Assembly: GCF_000003195.3 (NCBI RefSeq)
Contig: NC_012870.2
Location: 48,610,967-48,674,966 of the forward strand
DNA length: 64,000 nucleotides
DNA from: Sorghum bicolor
Taxonomy: Eukaryota; Streptophyta; Magnoliopsida; Poales; Poaceae
Reading direction: 5' to 3'
Below, in pieces: positions 9,871 to 22,482 of the stretch (position 1 is the stretch's first letter; each line of letters begins with the position of its first letter). Both the position numbers and the translations under genes were made by a program. The notes beneath the pieces were generated by a model. That model made no database searches, was not told where the DNA came from, and worked only from the letters and a program-made list of their open reading frames with translations.

Positions 9871-11901
9871 GCCAACCGCCGGCCGCCACGTGGCCAGGAT
9901 GGCCACGGCCCCCGCGCGCCCCTGCCGTTTTGCGAAAAGGCCCCTGCCTTTCTTTAAAATTAACCCGCGGCCCGGCTGAGTTCAAAAGTAATTAGAAATG
10001 TGCCCCTGGTTTTGCTTAATAGCCCCTGCAGCCGTCAGATTTTGCAGATTTAATCCAAATTCCTTATTAATTCAGTTTTTAATTAGTTTTATTACGAAAA
10101 ATAGTTCAGTTTATCTACAGAAATGCCATTCAACTTGTTTTAGCCATAACTTTTGCGTCGTAACTCCGATTTAGGTGATTCTGGTCGCTATGTTTTCGTT
10201 TCGTCGAGTAGATTACAGTAGTGCAGTTGCTTTTTGTTTTCGCATGCTTTGGTGTACTGTTTCTGATTAAGTTTGTTTGCTTGCATGTATTGTTCCTATG
10301 ATTGATGATTGTCGCGTATAGCCAACGAGACGTTCGTGAAGGAAGAGGTTCAGGATCCCGCTGAGTTCGAGCAACCCGACTTCGATCAAGGCAAGTGCAG
10401 ACACCATTCGATCATTTTGAACCTACTCATTAATGTCATTTACTTTATATGCATGTGTCCAATGAATGCAAACCCTAAGGACATGACTAGCTTTACTTAT
10501 TATTCCTTGCTCACCTGGGGTTATGTATTCGGGTAGACTAGGCTATACTAGGTTTGCTTAGCTGCTCTACTCATCTTATACACATGCCTAAACAAGTATT
10601 AGTCTCTACTCAACTTGATGCTTAAATTGTGCTGAATCTTTGGTCACTGCGGTGATGGCGATGTTGGATGCTTATGAACATCGTGATGATGGTGGTGACA
10701 GGGGGAGCGGGTACCGTTGGTGGTCCGGTTTGCCGGGCGTATCCGTCTCTGCTCTCCGTAAGGACTTAGTCAGGGAGCGGCCCCCTGGGACTTACAGTGC
10801 AGCTCCAAGCTATATGGCTCTGGCTTGACTAATTAGCAGGACCTCCACTAGTAGGGTGTTACTTTCCGGGTAGGCGTGAGGAAGTAACTTGGGTAATGAA
10901 TATTAAGTTGTCGGTTGATCGGTACGCCATGGCTATGGGTATCGACTGCCGAGCGCCCCGGCAAAAACTTGCGAGTGGCATCCTATTAGTTGGACCCTGT
11001 GAAAGGTCTCGTAGTGAGACCCCGCCTGCTCACCTTGGAAGTGTTTTGGGGAGTCGCGACCCCGGGCAAATGGGAATCACGACTTGGAGTGAACGTGCAC
11101 ACCTCTGCAGAGTGTAAAACTGATATATCAGCCGTGCTCACGGTCACGAGCGGCCCAGACCCTCACTTGATGAGCAAATTGGATTCACTGGTTACTTGGA
11201 GATGGACCTTGGCGAGATTGCTACCTCGTGTTTTGGCGGAATGGCTATTCCGTGATGGCAGGATTGCTATCCTGTGGTAATAATTGGGGTTAATCCCGGG
11301 ATTACTATAATAATTAGGATAGTCTTTTAAAAGATGCTAATTACTACCTACACTAATTAAGGGTTGGGTTTATGCTACTCATATTTAGTAATAGGTTGTT
11401 CTAGTAATTGTTATAATTAAAAGCGATCAACTAAAATGCTACCGCAGTCAAACCAAGTCAGCTTTACCTTGTTTTAAGCCTTGCATGTCATTACTTTCCG
11501 TCTGTGCTTGCTGAGTTCGACATGAGCTCACCCTTGCTATAATCATTAAAGGTTGCTCGGACGATCAGGAGTACAATTGCGGTTTCCCTGAGGACTACCC
11601 TGAGTCTCCTGGTTGTTAGGCTCGTGTGGTTCTACCGTCGACCTTCCTGTGGCAAGGTGGTCCTGCTACGTCGGCGTTTAGTTTTCCCTTTATTTATGGA
11701 ACAGTTTAGTTTATGTTTCCCCTCCGCACTTTGATAAACATTTGGCTTGTAATAATGGTACTTTTACTCTCATTTATGTAATTCGTTTGAACACTGTGTT
11801 TTGTACCATTGATGATGTCGGTCCATGTGTGTGAATTTGAGATCCTGGCGCACATGTGATTTGGCACCCGAATGCTCTTTTACATCCGGGTGTGACAGAA
11901 G

Positions 11902-11915
11902 TGGTATCAAAGCCG
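11902..11915 (+). other. Element C primer-binding site
   Basis: TGGTATCAAAGCCG begins four bases after the 5' LTR end. It matches the 3' end complement of plant initiator-Met tRNA (TGGTATCAGAGC) except for one base, as usual for chromoviruses. Confidence 0.85.
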
Positions 11916-12496
11916 TGTTGACCGTAGGATCACGCAGCCTAGTTAGAAACAGCCGTTTAGATTGTCCCTTTTGGGTGGAATACACCATTGGATCTATTAA
12001 CTACCTTACTAACCTGTCTCATTAGACTTTATCTATTGGCCTTATCTACTTACTTTTACTAACAGCTAGGTTTATTCACTTATTTCTTGCATTTATTACC
12101 TTGCTATCATTTATTGCTTTCTATTTCTCATATTGCATTTATATTCTTGTTTCAACTTTTACTACTTGTTATTTGAACCTTTCTTTTATACCTTGTCATT
12201 TATTATCATTCTACTCATATTACCTTCTTGTTCCTTGTTTTTCATTTATTACTTGAGTTATGTTTTATTTCTACCTTGACAATAAATTTCATTACATTGT
12301 TTTCACTTTATACCTTCATTACTTGCTTTTATATCTTGCCATAAATACCACCAAAGTTCATATTGTCCATCCATTGTATAATCTTGGTTCATCTTCATTA
12401 CACATACACTTATACCTTCATTTGTTATTCATTTACCTATCATTGTCATGATCTATTAACCGTTTCCCGCATGTCTATGATCTTATGCATAAGTAG
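11916..12496 (+). other. Element C leader, T-rich
   Basis: About 580 bases between the primer-binding site and the extra ORF. From about 12020 to 12450 it is strongly T-rich with many ATTT/CTTT runs and no credible coding frame. It ends in a pyrimidine-rich stretch and TAAGTAG before ATG 12497. Untranslated leader, possibly with an intron; no splice site is certain. Confidence 0.5.
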
Positions 12497-13483
12497 ATGA
12501 CTCGCCACCTGACCTGCCGCAAGAGCGTTATTCGTTTCCGCCCCGTTCAAGCTGTGGAGTTCTCGTTGACTGGTCGCGTGGATAACATCGTGTTCCAGCC
12601 TAACCAGCATCTTGATGACGGTGCTAACCTCCAAGACGCGGAACCCTATGAAGGACAGCAACCACCTCAAGCTCTGGTGGTGCATGGAAGGGCGCCTTGC
12701 TGGGCACCTGGAGTAGATGATCCCTTCGGTGATGATGACATGGATGATGATGATGAGGATGGTGATGATGAGGATGCCCCTGGAGGACCTGGAGGACCCG
12801 GAGGACCTGGAGGACCTGGAGGTCAAGATGGACTTTTTGCTGCTGATGATGGGTGGATTGTGACAGTCTGCACCAGGGATGGTGGAGAGTGTTTCTTCCA
12901 CAGCGAGCTGAAGCGTCTCCTTGACCAGCAGCTGGGACATGGCATGTTCTCAGTGGAGTACCGCAGTGAGCACTGGAGTCACCCAGACTACCCAGCGTAC
13001 TGGAAGGTCTGGGTACACGTCGGCAGGCCTAACCCGACGTTGAGGGCACTGAGGATTATGTCCATACATGAGGCTGTGGCTGAGAGGTCTACCCAGATGG
13101 CGGGCATTAATGATGCTGCTCGCCAGGCTTTCTACGCATACCGTGATCACTTCTTCGAGGAGATCAGCCAGGACGAGCGTCGCTACTACCCTCGCCGTCG
13201 CCGTGGAGAGTTGGCGATGACTATTGCTTCCACCACTGATGAGCAAGACCCCCGCGTGCACAGGACTGTCAAGCTGGTGGCGGTCACTAACACCGAGCTC
13301 AACAGTTCACTAGTGGAGCTGAAGCAAGTCAGGAAGGAGCTGAACGACGCCAGGAAGAGGATAGCACAGCTGGAGGCTCAGATCACTGGAGTGCCACCGC
13401 CTTCACCTAAGTGGCCTGCTTTCTCTCCGCCTCGTGAAGATCCAGCCTATGGAGATGCCAGCGCTCGTACTACTATAGAATAG
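12497..13483 (+). CDS. Element C extra ORF upstream of gag (acidic, coiled coil)
   Basis: An uninterrupted 328-codon ORF in the sense strand between leader and gag. The N terminus MTRHLTCRKS is basic and vaguely like a histone H3 tail with one residue missing (weak). Residues about 78-95 are nearly all Asp/Glu, followed by about five GGP repeats (95-109). A mixed region contains HPDYPAYWKVWVHV, and residues about 268-297 form a coiled coil (ELKQVRKELNDARKRIAQLE). The C-terminal half resembles the extra ORF of element A. No catalytic motif is visible. It is separated from gag by about 500 bases, so it would need its own translation start or a spliced RNA. Conservation and intactness argue for a real accessory protein; function unknown. 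Confidence 0.75.
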   Translation: MTRHLTCRKSVIRFRPVQAVEFSLTGRVDNIVFQPNQHLDDGANLQDAEPYEGQQPPQALVVHGRAPCWAPGVDDPFGDDDMDDDDEDGDDEDAPGGPGGPGGPGGPGGQDGLFAADDGWIVTVCTRDGGECFFHSELKRLLDQQLGHGMFSVEYRSEHWSHPDYPAYWKVWVHVGRPNPTLRALRIMSIHEAVAERSTQMAGINDAARQAFYAYRDHFFEEISQDERRYYPRRRRGELAMTIASTTDEQDPRVHRTVKLVAVTNTELNSSLVELKQVRKELNDARKRIAQLEAQITGVPPPSPKWPAFSPPREDPAYGDASARTTIE

Positions 13484-13981
13484 GAGCTATTCCCAGCTTA
13501 GTAATAAATAGTGCCACGCTTAGAACGTTAGCACGATCTTAGCTATGCGAGTTTAGTGCTTAGTCGTTTGCTTAGTGTGCTTTGCTTGGTCTGTGTGAGA
13601 ACTTGATTTATTATTGTGTTAATGGTGTGATTTGGTTCTTTGTAATGAGTGCGATGAGTTGTGGGTTATGTCCACAACGCATCAAGAACAAGATTAAGTA
13701 TTAAGTTTATTTGAGATAGTTAGTTTGGGTTATCATCGGTCTCCTTTATTTGTGCTTTATCATATTTCATAATCGCTTTATCTTATCAGTCTTACTTTAT
13801 CATGATCAGTTCAGTATCTATTACATCTGTTGTGAGTACTATGTTTATCAACTGAGAAAGGAAAGTGACTATCAGCTGGTTCATACTGTGAGGAAAGATT
13901 TTCACATTGCAGTTTACATTACAGCTCAGGTTTACACATATGAACTGCATCTGATTTAATTATATTATTTCTATACATCAG
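13484..13981 (+). other. Element C spacer between extra ORF and gag
   Basis: About 500 bases of AT-rich non-coding sequence. A splice acceptor-like CATCAG immediately precedes ATG 13982 (ctatacatcagATG), so gag-pol may be expressed from a spliced RNA that skips the extra ORF. No protein frame is recognised. Confidence 0.45.
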
Positions 13982-16900
13982 ATGCCTGTCCACACCAGGA
14001 GCAACACCAATGGAGGAAACAATGGGCAGTCCAACAACAACAACAATGATCAGAGCGGGACTAATGCCAACCCTCCTCCTCCTGGGAATCAGCCCATGAC
14101 CATAGAGCAGTTGATGACTATGCAGACTCAACTGATGCAAGGGATGGCTCATATTATGAACCACATGCAGCAGAACCAAAACCAGAATCAGAACCAACAT
14201 CAAGGAGGTAACAACGCGTTTGCCCCACCTAGGGACAAGCGTGGAGAGTTCATGAAGGGACGCCCACCGTTCTTCTCCCACTCAGCTGATCCTATGCAAG
14301 CTGAGGATTGGCTTAAAGCAGTGGAGAAGCAGCTGGTCATTGCTCAGTGCAATGACAGGGAGAAGGTTCTATATGGCTCTGGGCAGCTTCAGGGAGCCGC
14401 ACAGGACTGGTGGGATTCATATTGCTTTGCACATCAGGACCCGGATACTATCACTTGGGATGAGTTCAAGGTCGCCTTCAAGACTCATCATGTGCCTGCT
14501 GGATTGGTGAAGCTGAAGAAGAAGGAGTTTCTGTCTCTGAAGCAGGGCTCCATGACAGTTTGTGAGTACCGTGACAAGTTCACTCAGTTGTCGCGGTATT
14601 GCCCCAATGAAGTGGAGAATGATGAAGACAAGCAAGACCACTTTCTGGAAGGTTTGAATGATGGTCTGTCCTACATGATGTCGAATGTCAAGTATGCCAG
14701 TTTCCAGGAGATGGTGGACAGGGCATTGGTGCTTGAGAGCAAGCGCCGTAAGATGGAGGACAAGAAGAGGAAGTATAACTCCTCTCAGCAGCAGGCTGGT
14801 GCCAGTCGTCCCCGTTACAACAACCAGCAGGGCCCTCAGTCTCGCCCTGCATATCAGTCAGGCAACCAAGGACAGCAACAGAATGTCAGGTACAGCAACC
14901 AGAGTCAGCAGACGAGCCAGCGCTACCACAACAACCAAGTGCAGCGCCCCGCTAGTCAGGCGTCTCGCCAGAATGCCCCAGCACCATCAGGCTCTCGCCA
15001 GAACTCCAACACTGTCCCAATGAAGCCCAATGTCAACCCCGCCCCCACTGGAAATACCTGCTTCAAGTGTGGTCAGCTTGGACACTACGCGAATGCGTGC
15101 CCCCAGAGGCAGAGGAATAACAACAACAATGGAAGGGTGAATCATGTGAAGTTGGAAACTGCGGAGGAGGCTCCAGATGTGGTAGTTGGTATGTTTCTTG
15201 TCAACTCTTGTCCAGCTACTGTTTTGTTTGATACTGGAGCATCACATACTTTTATAAGTGCACAGTTTGTTGAGAAACATAGTATAGCCACCTGTACCAT
15301 GCAAAACACCATGATAGTTAAATCACCTGGGGGAAAGATGCATACTAATACTTTGTGTCCGGGAATGAGCATTAAAATAAGGGGGGTAGATTTTCCTGTC
15401 AATCCCATTGTGTTGGGTTCAGAAGGTTTAGATATGATATTGGGAATGAGATGGTTGTCCAAGTTTAAGGGTACTATTCAGTGTGCTGAGAAGACAGTGG
15501 CTCTAACCGCACCTAGTGGGAACAGAATTGAGGTCAGAGTTTCTATGTCACCTAGTAGTGAAGGAACAGTTTACCATCTGAGCAGTGGGTCAGTAGAAGA
15601 TATTCGAGTTGTGAAAGAGTTCCCTGATGTGTTCCCAGAGGATTTGCCAGGTATGCCACCTGAACGTGAGATTGAATTTGTTATTGATTTATTACCTGGT
15701 ACTGCACCCATATCTAAGAGACCTTATAGAATGGCTGTTAATGAGTTAGAAGAACTTAAGAAACAACTAAGGGAGTTACAGTCTAAGGGGTATATCCGTC
15801 CTAGTTCCTCACCTTGGGGAGCTCCAGTTATCTTTGTAGAGAAGAAGGATGGGACACAGAGGATGTGTGTAGACTATAGATCTTTGAATGAGGTCACTAT
15901 TAAGAATAAATACCCTTTGCCTAGAATAGAGGACTTGTTTGACCAGTTGAAAGGAGCTTGTGTGTTTTCCAAAATAGATCTGAGGTCAGGTTATCACCAG
16001 TTGAGGATTAAACCTAGTGATATTCCAAAGACTGCTTTCACCACCAGATATGGACTTTATGAATATACAGTTATGTCTTTTGGATTGACTAATGCTCCAG
16101 CTTACTTTATGTATCTGATGAATAAAGTTTTTATGGAGTATTTGGATAAGTTTGTGGTAGTCTTTATTGATGATATCTTGATCTACTCCAAGACTGAGGA
16201 AGAACATGAGGAACACCTGAGACTTGTGTTGCAGAAATTGAGGGAACATCAGCTCTATGCCAAGCTGAGTAAGTGTGACTTCTGGTTGAAGGAAGTGTCT
16301 TTTCTTGGTCATGTCATTTCAAATGGTGGAGTTGCTGTCAGTCCAAAGAATGTGGCAGATGTTCTTAAGTGGAGTCCACCTCAGACGGTTGGAGAGATCA
16401 GAAGTTTTCTTGGAATGGCCGGTTACTATCGGAGATTCATTGAAGGATTTTCCAGTATTGCCAAGCCCATGACTGCTTTGTTAGAGAAGGGTAAGCCATT
16501 CAAGTGGAGTGAACAGTGTCAGGCTAGTTTTGAGGAGTTGAAGAAGAGGTTGACTACTGCACCAATTTTGACTTTGCCAGATGTGACTAAAAGCTTTTCT
16601 ATCTATTGTGATGCTTCCAAGCAAGGTTTGGGATGTGTACTGATGCAAGAGGGAAAGGTGATTGCCTATGCATCTAGGCAGTTGAAGAAACATGAGGTGA
16701 ATTATCCAACTCATGACCTTGAGTTATCAGCTGTGGTACATTCACTGAAGATCTGGAGACACTATATTCTGGGTCATAAGTGTGATATCTACACGGATCA
16801 CAAGAGTCTGAAATACATCTTCACTCAGAATGACTTAAACCTGAGACAGAGAAGATGGTTAGAGTTGATCAAGGACTATGAACTGGAGATTCATTACCAC

Positions 16901-18499
16901 CCTGGCAAAGCTAATGTAGTTGCTGATGCTCTGAGTAGAAAGAGTCAAGTGAATATGTTGGAGGCCACAGAGTTACCGATGGAACTACTGGCAGAATTTG
17001 AGTATCTCAATTTGGGGTTTGTTGCTAATACCCAAGGTACTTCCATGGACATAGAACCAACTCTTGAGCAAGAGATCAGAAAAGGTCAGAAAGAGGATGA
17101 AGAGATCAAAAAGATACTTAAGCTGATAGAGGAAGGAAGAGCACCTGGATTCAAAGTTGATCAAGAAGGGATTGTTTGGCACAAGGACCGAATGTGTGTG
17201 CCTGATATTCAGAGAATCAAGGATGTGATACTGAAGGAATGCCATGAATCTGCTTACTCTATTCATCCAGGAGGTACTAAGATGTATCAGGACTTGAAGC
17301 AAAACTATTGGTGGCCTGGTATGAAGAAAGATATTGGTGAATATGTGGCATTGTGTGACACCTGTCAGAGAGTGAAAGCGGAACATCAGAGGCCAGCAGG
17401 GTTGTTGCAACTGTTGAAGATACCTGAGTGGAAGTGGGATGAGATCAGCATGGACTTCATAGTGGGATTGCCGAAAACTCAACGAGGTTATGACTCAATA
17501 TGGGTTGTAGTAGATCGATTGACCAAGGTAGCTCATTTCATACCGGTCAGAACTAACTACCGTGGAGATCAGTTAGCAGAAAAGTATATGGAACGGATTG
17601 TGTGTCTGCATGGAGTTCCTAAGAGGATTGTGTCTGATAGAGGTACACAGTTTACATCAAAGTTTTGGGAGAAGCTACATGATGCTTTGGGAACCGAGCT
17701 CAGATTCAGTACTGCTTATCACCCTCAGTCCGATGGTCAGACAGAGAGAGTCAACCAGATAGTAGAGGATATGCTCAGGTCTTGTGCTTTACAGTATGGG
17801 GATAGTTGGGATGCTAATTTGCCCTACGCTGAGTTCTCCTATAACAACAGTTATCAGACTAGTCTTAAGATGACTCCTTTTGAAGCCTTGTATGGAAGGA
17901 AGTGTAGGACTCCATTGTTCTGGAACCAGACTGGTGAAAGGCAAGTGTTCGGCCCTGATTCATTGAGAATAGCCGAAGAAAGAGTTCAGTTCATCCGACA
18001 GACTCTGAAGGCAGCTCAGTCTAGACAGAAGAGTTATGCTGATGTGAGACGAAGGGAACTTGTATTTCAGGCAGGTGATTATGTATACCTGAAAGTGTCT
18101 CCGATGAGGGGTCTAAAGAGGTTCAATGTCAAGGGAAAGCTAGCTCCAAGATATGTTGGTCCTTTCAAGATTTTGGAAAGGAAAGGAGAAGTGGCTTATG
18201 AGCTTGAACTGCCTGTTAGTTTATCCAACGTGCACAATGTCTTCCATGTCTCCCAATTCAAGAAATGTTTGAGAGTGCCTGAGGAACAGTTGCCACTAGA
18301 GGAACTGGATCTGCAGGAGGATCTAACTTATGAAGAGAGCCCTATCAAAGTCCTGGACACAGCAGAGAGAATTACTAGGAGTAAAACTATCAGGATGTGT
18401 AAAGTACAATGGAAACACCATTCCGAGGAAGAAGCAACCTGGGAAAGAGAAGATGATCTAATATCCAAATACCCTCAGTTATTCCCTGGTTCGTCCTAA
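13982..18499 (+). CDS. Element C Gag-Pol polyprotein (intact, with chromodomain)
   Basis: 1505 codons without interruption. Domains in order: Asn/Gln-rich N terminus; Gag capsid-like region about residues 90-200; CCHC zinc knuckle [14 protein letters not shown] at 360-373; aspartic protease [12 protein letters not shown] with catalytic D417; RT with FIDDILIYS, Asp pair 730-731; RNase H with first Asp 877 ([12 protein letters not shown]); integrase zinc finger H1088, H1095, C1125, C1128; integrase core D1158, D1219, E1255 (D-D-35-E spacing); C-terminal chromodomain about 1455-1500 ([13 protein letters not shown]...[14 protein letters not shown]). All catalytic residues are present, so the element could be autonomous. 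The polyprotein assembles particles, reverse-transcribes the RNA and integrates the cDNA; chromodomains of this clade are known to steer integration to heterochromatin. No frameshift separates gag and pol. Start chosen at the first ATG, just after an acceptor-like CAG. Confidence 0.97.
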   Translation: MPVHTRSNTNGGNNGQSNNNNNDQSGTNANPPPPGNQPMTIEQLMTMQTQLMQGMAHIMNHMQQNQNQNQNQHQGGNNAFAPPRDKRGEFMKGRPPFFSHSADPMQAEDWLKAVEKQLVIAQCNDREKVLYGSGQLQGAAQDWWDSYCFAHQDPDTITWDEFKVAFKTHHVPAGLVKLKKKEFLSLKQGSMTVCEYRDKFTQLSRYCPNEVENDEDKQDHFLEGLNDGLSYMMSNVKYASFQEMVDRALVLESKRRKMEDKKRKYNSSQQQAGASRPRYNNQQGPQSRPAYQSGNQGQQQNVRYSNQSQQTSQRYHNNQVQRPASQASRQNAPAPSGSRQNSNTVPMKPNVNPAPTGNTCFKCGQLGHYANACPQRQRNNNNNGRVNHVKLETAEEAPDVVVGMFLVNSCPATVLFDTGASHTFISAQFVEKHSIATCTMQNTMIVKSPGGKMHTNTLCPGMSIKIRGVDFPVNPIVLGSEGLDMILGMRWLSKFKGTIQCAEKTVALTAPSGNRIEVRVSMSPSSEGTVYHLSSGSVEDIRVVKEFPDVFPEDLPGMPPEREIEFVIDLLPGTAPISKRPYRMAVNELEELKKQLRELQSKGYIRPSSSPWGAPVIFVEKKDGTQRMCVDYRSLNEVTIKNKYPLPRIEDLFDQLKGACVFSKIDLRSGYHQLRIKPSDIPKTAFTTRYGLYEYTVMSFGLTNAPAYFMYLMNKVFMEYLDKFVVVFIDDILIYSKTEEEHEEHLRLVLQKLREHQLYAKLSKCDFWLKEVSFLGHVISNGGVAVSPKNVADVLKWSPPQTVGEIRSFLGMAGYYRRFIEGFSSIAKPMTALLEKGKPFKWSEQCQASFEELKKRLTTAPILTLPDVTKSFSIYCDASKQGLGCVLMQEGKVIAYASRQLKKHEVNYPTHDLELSAVVHSLKIWRHYILGHKCDIYTDHKSLKYIFTQNDLNLRQRRWLELIKDYELEIHYHPGKANVVADALSRKSQVNMLEATELPMELLAEFEYLNLGFVANTQGTSMDIEPTLEQEIRKGQKEDEEIKKILKLIEEGRAPGFKVDQEGIVWHKDRMCVPDIQRIKDVILKECHESAYSIHPGGTKMYQDLKQNYWWPGMKKDIGEYVALCDTCQRVKAEHQRPAGLLQLLKIPEWKWDEISMDFIVGLPKTQRGYDSIWVVVDRLTKVAHFIPVRTNYRGDQLAEKYMERIVCLHGVPKRIVSDRGTQFTSKFWEKLHDALGTELRFSTAYHPQSDGQTERVNQIVEDMLRSCALQYGDSWDANLPYAEFSYNNSYQTSLKMTPFEALYGRKCRTPLFWNQTGERQVFGPDSLRIAEERVQFIRQTLKAAQSRQKSYADVRRRELVFQAGDYVYLKVSPMRGLKRFNVKGKLAPRYVGPFKILERKGEVAYELELPVSLSNVHNVFHVSQFKKCLRVPEEQLPLEELDLQEDLTYEESPIKVLDTAERITRSKTIRMCKVQWKHHSEEEATWEREDDLISKYPQLFPGSS

Positions 18500-18518
18500 T
18501 CTCGAGGACGAGATTCTT

Positions 18519-18534
18519 TTAAGGGGGGTAGGTT
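18519..18534 (+). other. Element C polypurine tract
   Basis: TTAAGGGGGGTAGGTT lies directly before the 3' LTR start TATAACACTCC and 20 bases after the gag-pol stop. It is the expected plus-strand primer site. Confidence 0.8.
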
Positions 18535-21500
18535 TATAACACTCCAAATTTTTGAATTTCAAATTTAGTTTAAATTTGATTTAATTTTGGCTCAATTTGA
18601 ATTTTTGGGAAATATTAAATAATTTACAAAATTAAATAAAATTAAAAATAAGGTAGAAAAACTTGTTCGTATGCATTCATGCCGCTGCATCTATTTTTGT
18701 TTGATTTGTTTGCTGGTGCTTGTATTTATTTTGTTAGAGAAAGAATTAAATAGGAGAAGCAAATTGTTTCTGAAAATAAAAAAAAAAGAAGAAAAGAAAA
18801 GGGGCAGCGCCTCCCCCTCGGCCCGCGACCGCGCGCGGCCCAGCCGCTCCCCGCGCCCCTCTCCCCGCGCGGCCCACCCGCGGCCCAGCCGAGCAGCAGC
18901 CGCAGCGCCCAGCTCCCGCCCCCCCAGCCGCTGACGCGTGGGCCCCGCGAGTGGGACCCACCGCCTTCTTCCACCTCCGGCCGTTTCGGAAACGGACGGC
19001 GCCGCCGCCTCGGTTTCCGCGCGCACACGAACCGAAGTTCGCTGCGCCCTATAAATAGCGCCGCCACTCGCCCTCGCGGGCCCCCCCCTTCGCACCCCGA
19101 GCCGCCTAAAGTCCTAAACCCTAGCTCGCGCCGCCGCTCTCGCCGAGTTCGCGCCGCCGCCGAAGCTCGCCGCCGTCGCGCTCCTCCTCGCGCTGCCGGG
19201 TTCGCGAAGGTGAGCCGCGCCCCGTCCTCGCCGCGTCGTGCCGACCCCGGTGGTGCCCTCGGCTTGCCCCGTCTCGCCCCATAGGGCCGTGCCCGCTACC
19301 CCGCCGCCGGCGGCCATGGCGCCACCGTCTCTGCTCGCCGCGCCGCCGCAGCCCGCTGCTCGCCTGCCCCGCGCGCGGTCCACGATGGACCGCGGCTGAG
19401 CGCCCGCGTGGCCGGTCCACCATGGACCCGGCTCACCGCCCCAGCGCCTCCCCCGGTCCACCATGGACCGGTGGACCGCCGCCCCTCCCCCGGTCCACAG
19501 CCCGCGCCATGGACCGGCCAACCGCCGGCCGCCACGTGGCCAGGATGGCCACGGCCCCCGCGCGCCCCTGCCGTTTTGCGAAAAGGCCCCTGCCTTTCTT
19601 TAAAATTAACCCGCGGCCCGGCTGAGTTCAAAAGTAATTAGAAATGTGCCCCTGGTTTTGCTTAATAGCCCCTGCAGCCGTCAGATTTTGCAGATTTAAT
19701 CCAAATTCCTTATTAATTCAGTTTTTAATTAGTTTTATTACGAAAAATAGTTCAGTTTATCTACAGAAATGCCATTCAACTTGTTTTAGCCATAACTTTT
19801 GCGTCGTAACTCCGATTTAGGTGATTCTGGTCGCTATGTTTTCGTTTCGTCGAGTAGATTACAGTAGTGCAGTTGCTTTTTGTTTTCGCATGCTTTGGTG
19901 TACTGTTTCTGATTAAGTTTGTTTGCTTGCATGTATTGTTCCTATGATTGATGATTGTCGCGTATAGCCAACGAGACGTTCGTGAAGGAAGAGGTTCAGG
20001 ATCCCGCTGAGTTCGAGCAACCCGACTTCGATCAAGGCAAGTGCAGACACCATTCGATCATTTTGAACCTACTCATTAATGTCATTTACTTTATATGCAT
20101 GTGTCCAATGAATGCAAACCCTAAGGACATGACTAGCTTTACTTATTATTCCTTGCTCACCTGGGGTTATGTATTCGGGTAGACTAGGCTATACTAGGTT
20201 TGCTTAGCTGCTCTACTCATCTTATACACATGCCTAAACAAGTATTAGTCTCTACTCAACTTGATGCTTAAATTGTGCTGAATCTTTGGTCACTGCGGTG
20301 ATGGCGATGTTGGATGCTTATGAGCATCGTGATGATGGTGGTGACAGGGGGAGCGGGTACCGTTGGTGGTCCGGTTTGCCGGGCGTATCCGTCTCTGCTC
20401 TCCGTAAGGACTTAGTCAGGGAGCGGCCCCCTGGGACTTACAGTGCAGCTCCAAGCTATATGGCTCTGGCTTGACTAATTAGCAGGACCTCCACTAGTAG
20501 GGTGTTACTTTCCGGGTAGGCGTGAGGAAGTAACTTGGGTAATGAATATTAAGTTGTCAGTTGATCGGTACGCCATGGCTATGGGTATCGACTGCCGAGC
20601 GCCCCGGCAAAAACTTACGAGTGGCATCCTATTAGTTGGACCCTGTGAAAGGTCTCGTAGTGAGACCCCGCCTGCTCACCTTGGAAGTGTTTTGGGGAGT
20701 CGCGACCCCGGGCAAATGGGAATCACGACTTGGAGTGAACGTGCACACCTCTGCAGAGTGTAAAACTGATATATCAGCCGTGCTCACGGTCACGAGCGGC
20801 CCAGACCCTCACTTGATGAGCAAATTGGATTCACTGGTTACTTGGAGATGGACCTTGGCGAGGTTGCTACCTCGTGTTTTGGCGGAATGGCTATTCCGTG
20901 ATGGCAGGATTGCTATCCTGTGGTAATAATTGGGGTTAATCCCAGGATTACTATAATAATTAGGATAGTCTTTTAAAAGATGCTAATTACTACTTACACT
21001 AATTAAGGGTTGGGTTTATGCTACTCATATTTAGTAATAGGTTGTTCTAGTAATTGTTATAATTAAAAGCGATCAACTAAAATGCTACCGCAGTCAAACC
21101 AAGTCAGCTTTACCTTGTTTTAAGCCTTGCATGTCATTACTTTCCGTCTGTGCTTGCTGAGTTCGACATGAGCTCACCCTTGCTATAATCATTAAAGGTT
21201 GCTCGGACGATCAGGAGTACAATTGCGGTTTCCCTGAGGACTACCCTGAGTCTCCTGGTTGTTAGGCTCGTGTGGTTCTACCGTCGACCTTCCTGTGGCA
21301 AGGTGGTCCTGCTACGTCGGCGTTTAGTTTTCCCTTTATTTATGGAACAGTTTAGTTTATGTTTCCCCTCCGCACTTTGATAAACATTTGGCTTGTAATA
21401 ATGGTACTTTTACTCTCATTTATGTAATTCGTTTGAACACTGTGTTTTGTACCATTGATGATGTCGGTCCATGTGTGTGAATTTGAGATCCTGGCGCACA

Positions 21501-21543
21501 TGTGATTTGGCACCCGAATGCTCTTTTACATCCGGGTGTGACA
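18535..21543 (+). repeat. Element C 3' LTR
   Basis: Direct repeat of 8888-11897 with about eight substitutions and one single-base length difference in a C run. It ends TGTGACA, followed by the second copy of ATAGG. TATA box at 19050-19057. Confidence 0.95.
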
Positions 21544-21548
21544 ATAGG

Positions 21549-22135
21549 ACAGGCAGAATTTGTATTGCGGAGTAAGTCTTGTGATGCTCTGATTTACTTT
21601 AGCAATGTTCCTTATACATGAATGAAGAGTCTTTTATGCTGTACATGATCTTGTAGATAACTAGAGTAGATTGTGACTTAGTAGATAGTAGATAACTTAG
21701 AATCCATTCTCTAGCTAATCCGACGTCACCTTACATATATGAGGAGTAGTCTATTTTCTAATCGCTGTGTTATTTACCCATGAACTTATACTTCATTATC
21801 ATTATCTTTATGGTTTACCCCCAGCCAAAGTAAGTGACTGTGTGACGAGTTTCTCATTAGTAATTGTGTTCTTGCAAGTTTATCTCTAGTCTATGCCTTG
21901 ATAGGTTTATCCTTATTTTCATTTAATCCCTTGTTCTCCTAAGCAAAATCATAAATAACGATACCTGGAATACTTATCCTGGTGAAATGCTACAATGAGG
22001 TGTTTTATCTGTGCGCTTGCGGATAGAATAGATTATTTTCTAGAGAGCCTCCATATTTATAAATACCTTTGTACACTCTGGCACCATGCTAGGGATGACA
22101 ATCTAGTATTCAAGTGGTGTTAGCTAGTGTCAACA
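21549..22135 (+). repeat. Element B 3' LTR, second part
   Basis: Continuation of the LTR begun at 7959. It contains the family's terminal landmarks (ATAAATAACGATAC, CTGTGCGCTTGCGGAT) seen near the ends of the LTRs of F, and ends GTCAACA. Total LTR length without element C is about 1.5 kb. 22136-22149 is flanking DNA. Confidence 0.7.
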
Positions 22136-22482
22136 TGGAGTACTGGAGACACTACAAGAAATGCATGATTTTTTGACGTATTTAGTATGACAATAGACCG
22201 TGATGTCATTATATTATCCAGATTATGACATTCTGTAACAGGCATTTTGACCTAGTGACATAAAAACCTGGATGTCATAATAAATGTCATAGAACTATTC
22301 TAATTCCATGCCATGTCATCCACTATGCCAAAACAACACAAAGAAGACAGCTTAATAGTGACTCAGAACTAAAACACGTCACTAATAAGTATTTTAGTGA
22401 GGCAGCTAACACTATACCATAGCCAACAATTAGCGTCAGACAATGGTCGCTAAAACGTAATATTAACGTCATGGTTCATTCG

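Larger units (their letters stand above)
8888..11897 (+). repeat. Element C 5' LTR
   Basis: Starts TATAACACTCC (TG of the canonical end changed to TA in both copies) and ends GGGTGTGACA. It contains a TATA box (9403-9410), a very GC-rich block downstream (9150-9960) with plant 5'-leader features such as CTAAACCCTAG, and a cluster of GGTCCA/TGGACC dyads (9731-9870). Open frames inside the GC-rich block occur on both strands and are composition artefacts. Confidence 0.95.
8888..21543 (+). mobile_element. Element C: complete, young Tekay/Del-type chromovirus
   Basis: A 12,656-bp LTR retrotransposon flanked by a perfect 5-bp target duplication ATAGG (8883-8887 and 21544-21548). It has two 3.0-kb LTRs, a primer-binding site, an extra ORF, an intact gag-pol and a polypurine tract. 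By eye the LTRs differ at about eight bases and one single-base indel, which implies a recent insertion (on the order of 0.1 million years at the commonly used grass LTR rate; inference). Long LTRs and a C-terminal chromodomain in one uninterrupted gag-pol frame fit the Tekay/Del clade. It lies in the 3' LTR of element B. Confidence 0.95.
7081..22135 (+). mobile_element. Element B: 3' end and 3' LTR of an Athila-like element, split by element C
   Basis: The plus-strand 3' untranslated region (about 7081-7940), polypurine tract and LTR match the same parts of element F. The LTR is interrupted at 8887 by element C and resumes after its target duplication at 21549. It ends near 22135 in GTCAACA, matching the TGTTGAC start as an inverted terminal dinucleotide pair. 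No gag or pol of B remains in the window. The left boundary is approximate. Confidence 0.75.

Noticed and set aside
9024..9995. Overlapping long frames on both strands in the GC-rich part of element C's LTR (also 18671-19641)
   Set aside because: They lie in a very GC-rich LTR block, occur in several frames on both strands, are duplicated only because the LTR is duplicated, and show no protein motif.
12020..12460. Small hydrophobic ORF in the T-rich leader of element C
   Set aside because: Composition artefact of a T-rich tract; no conserved feature.
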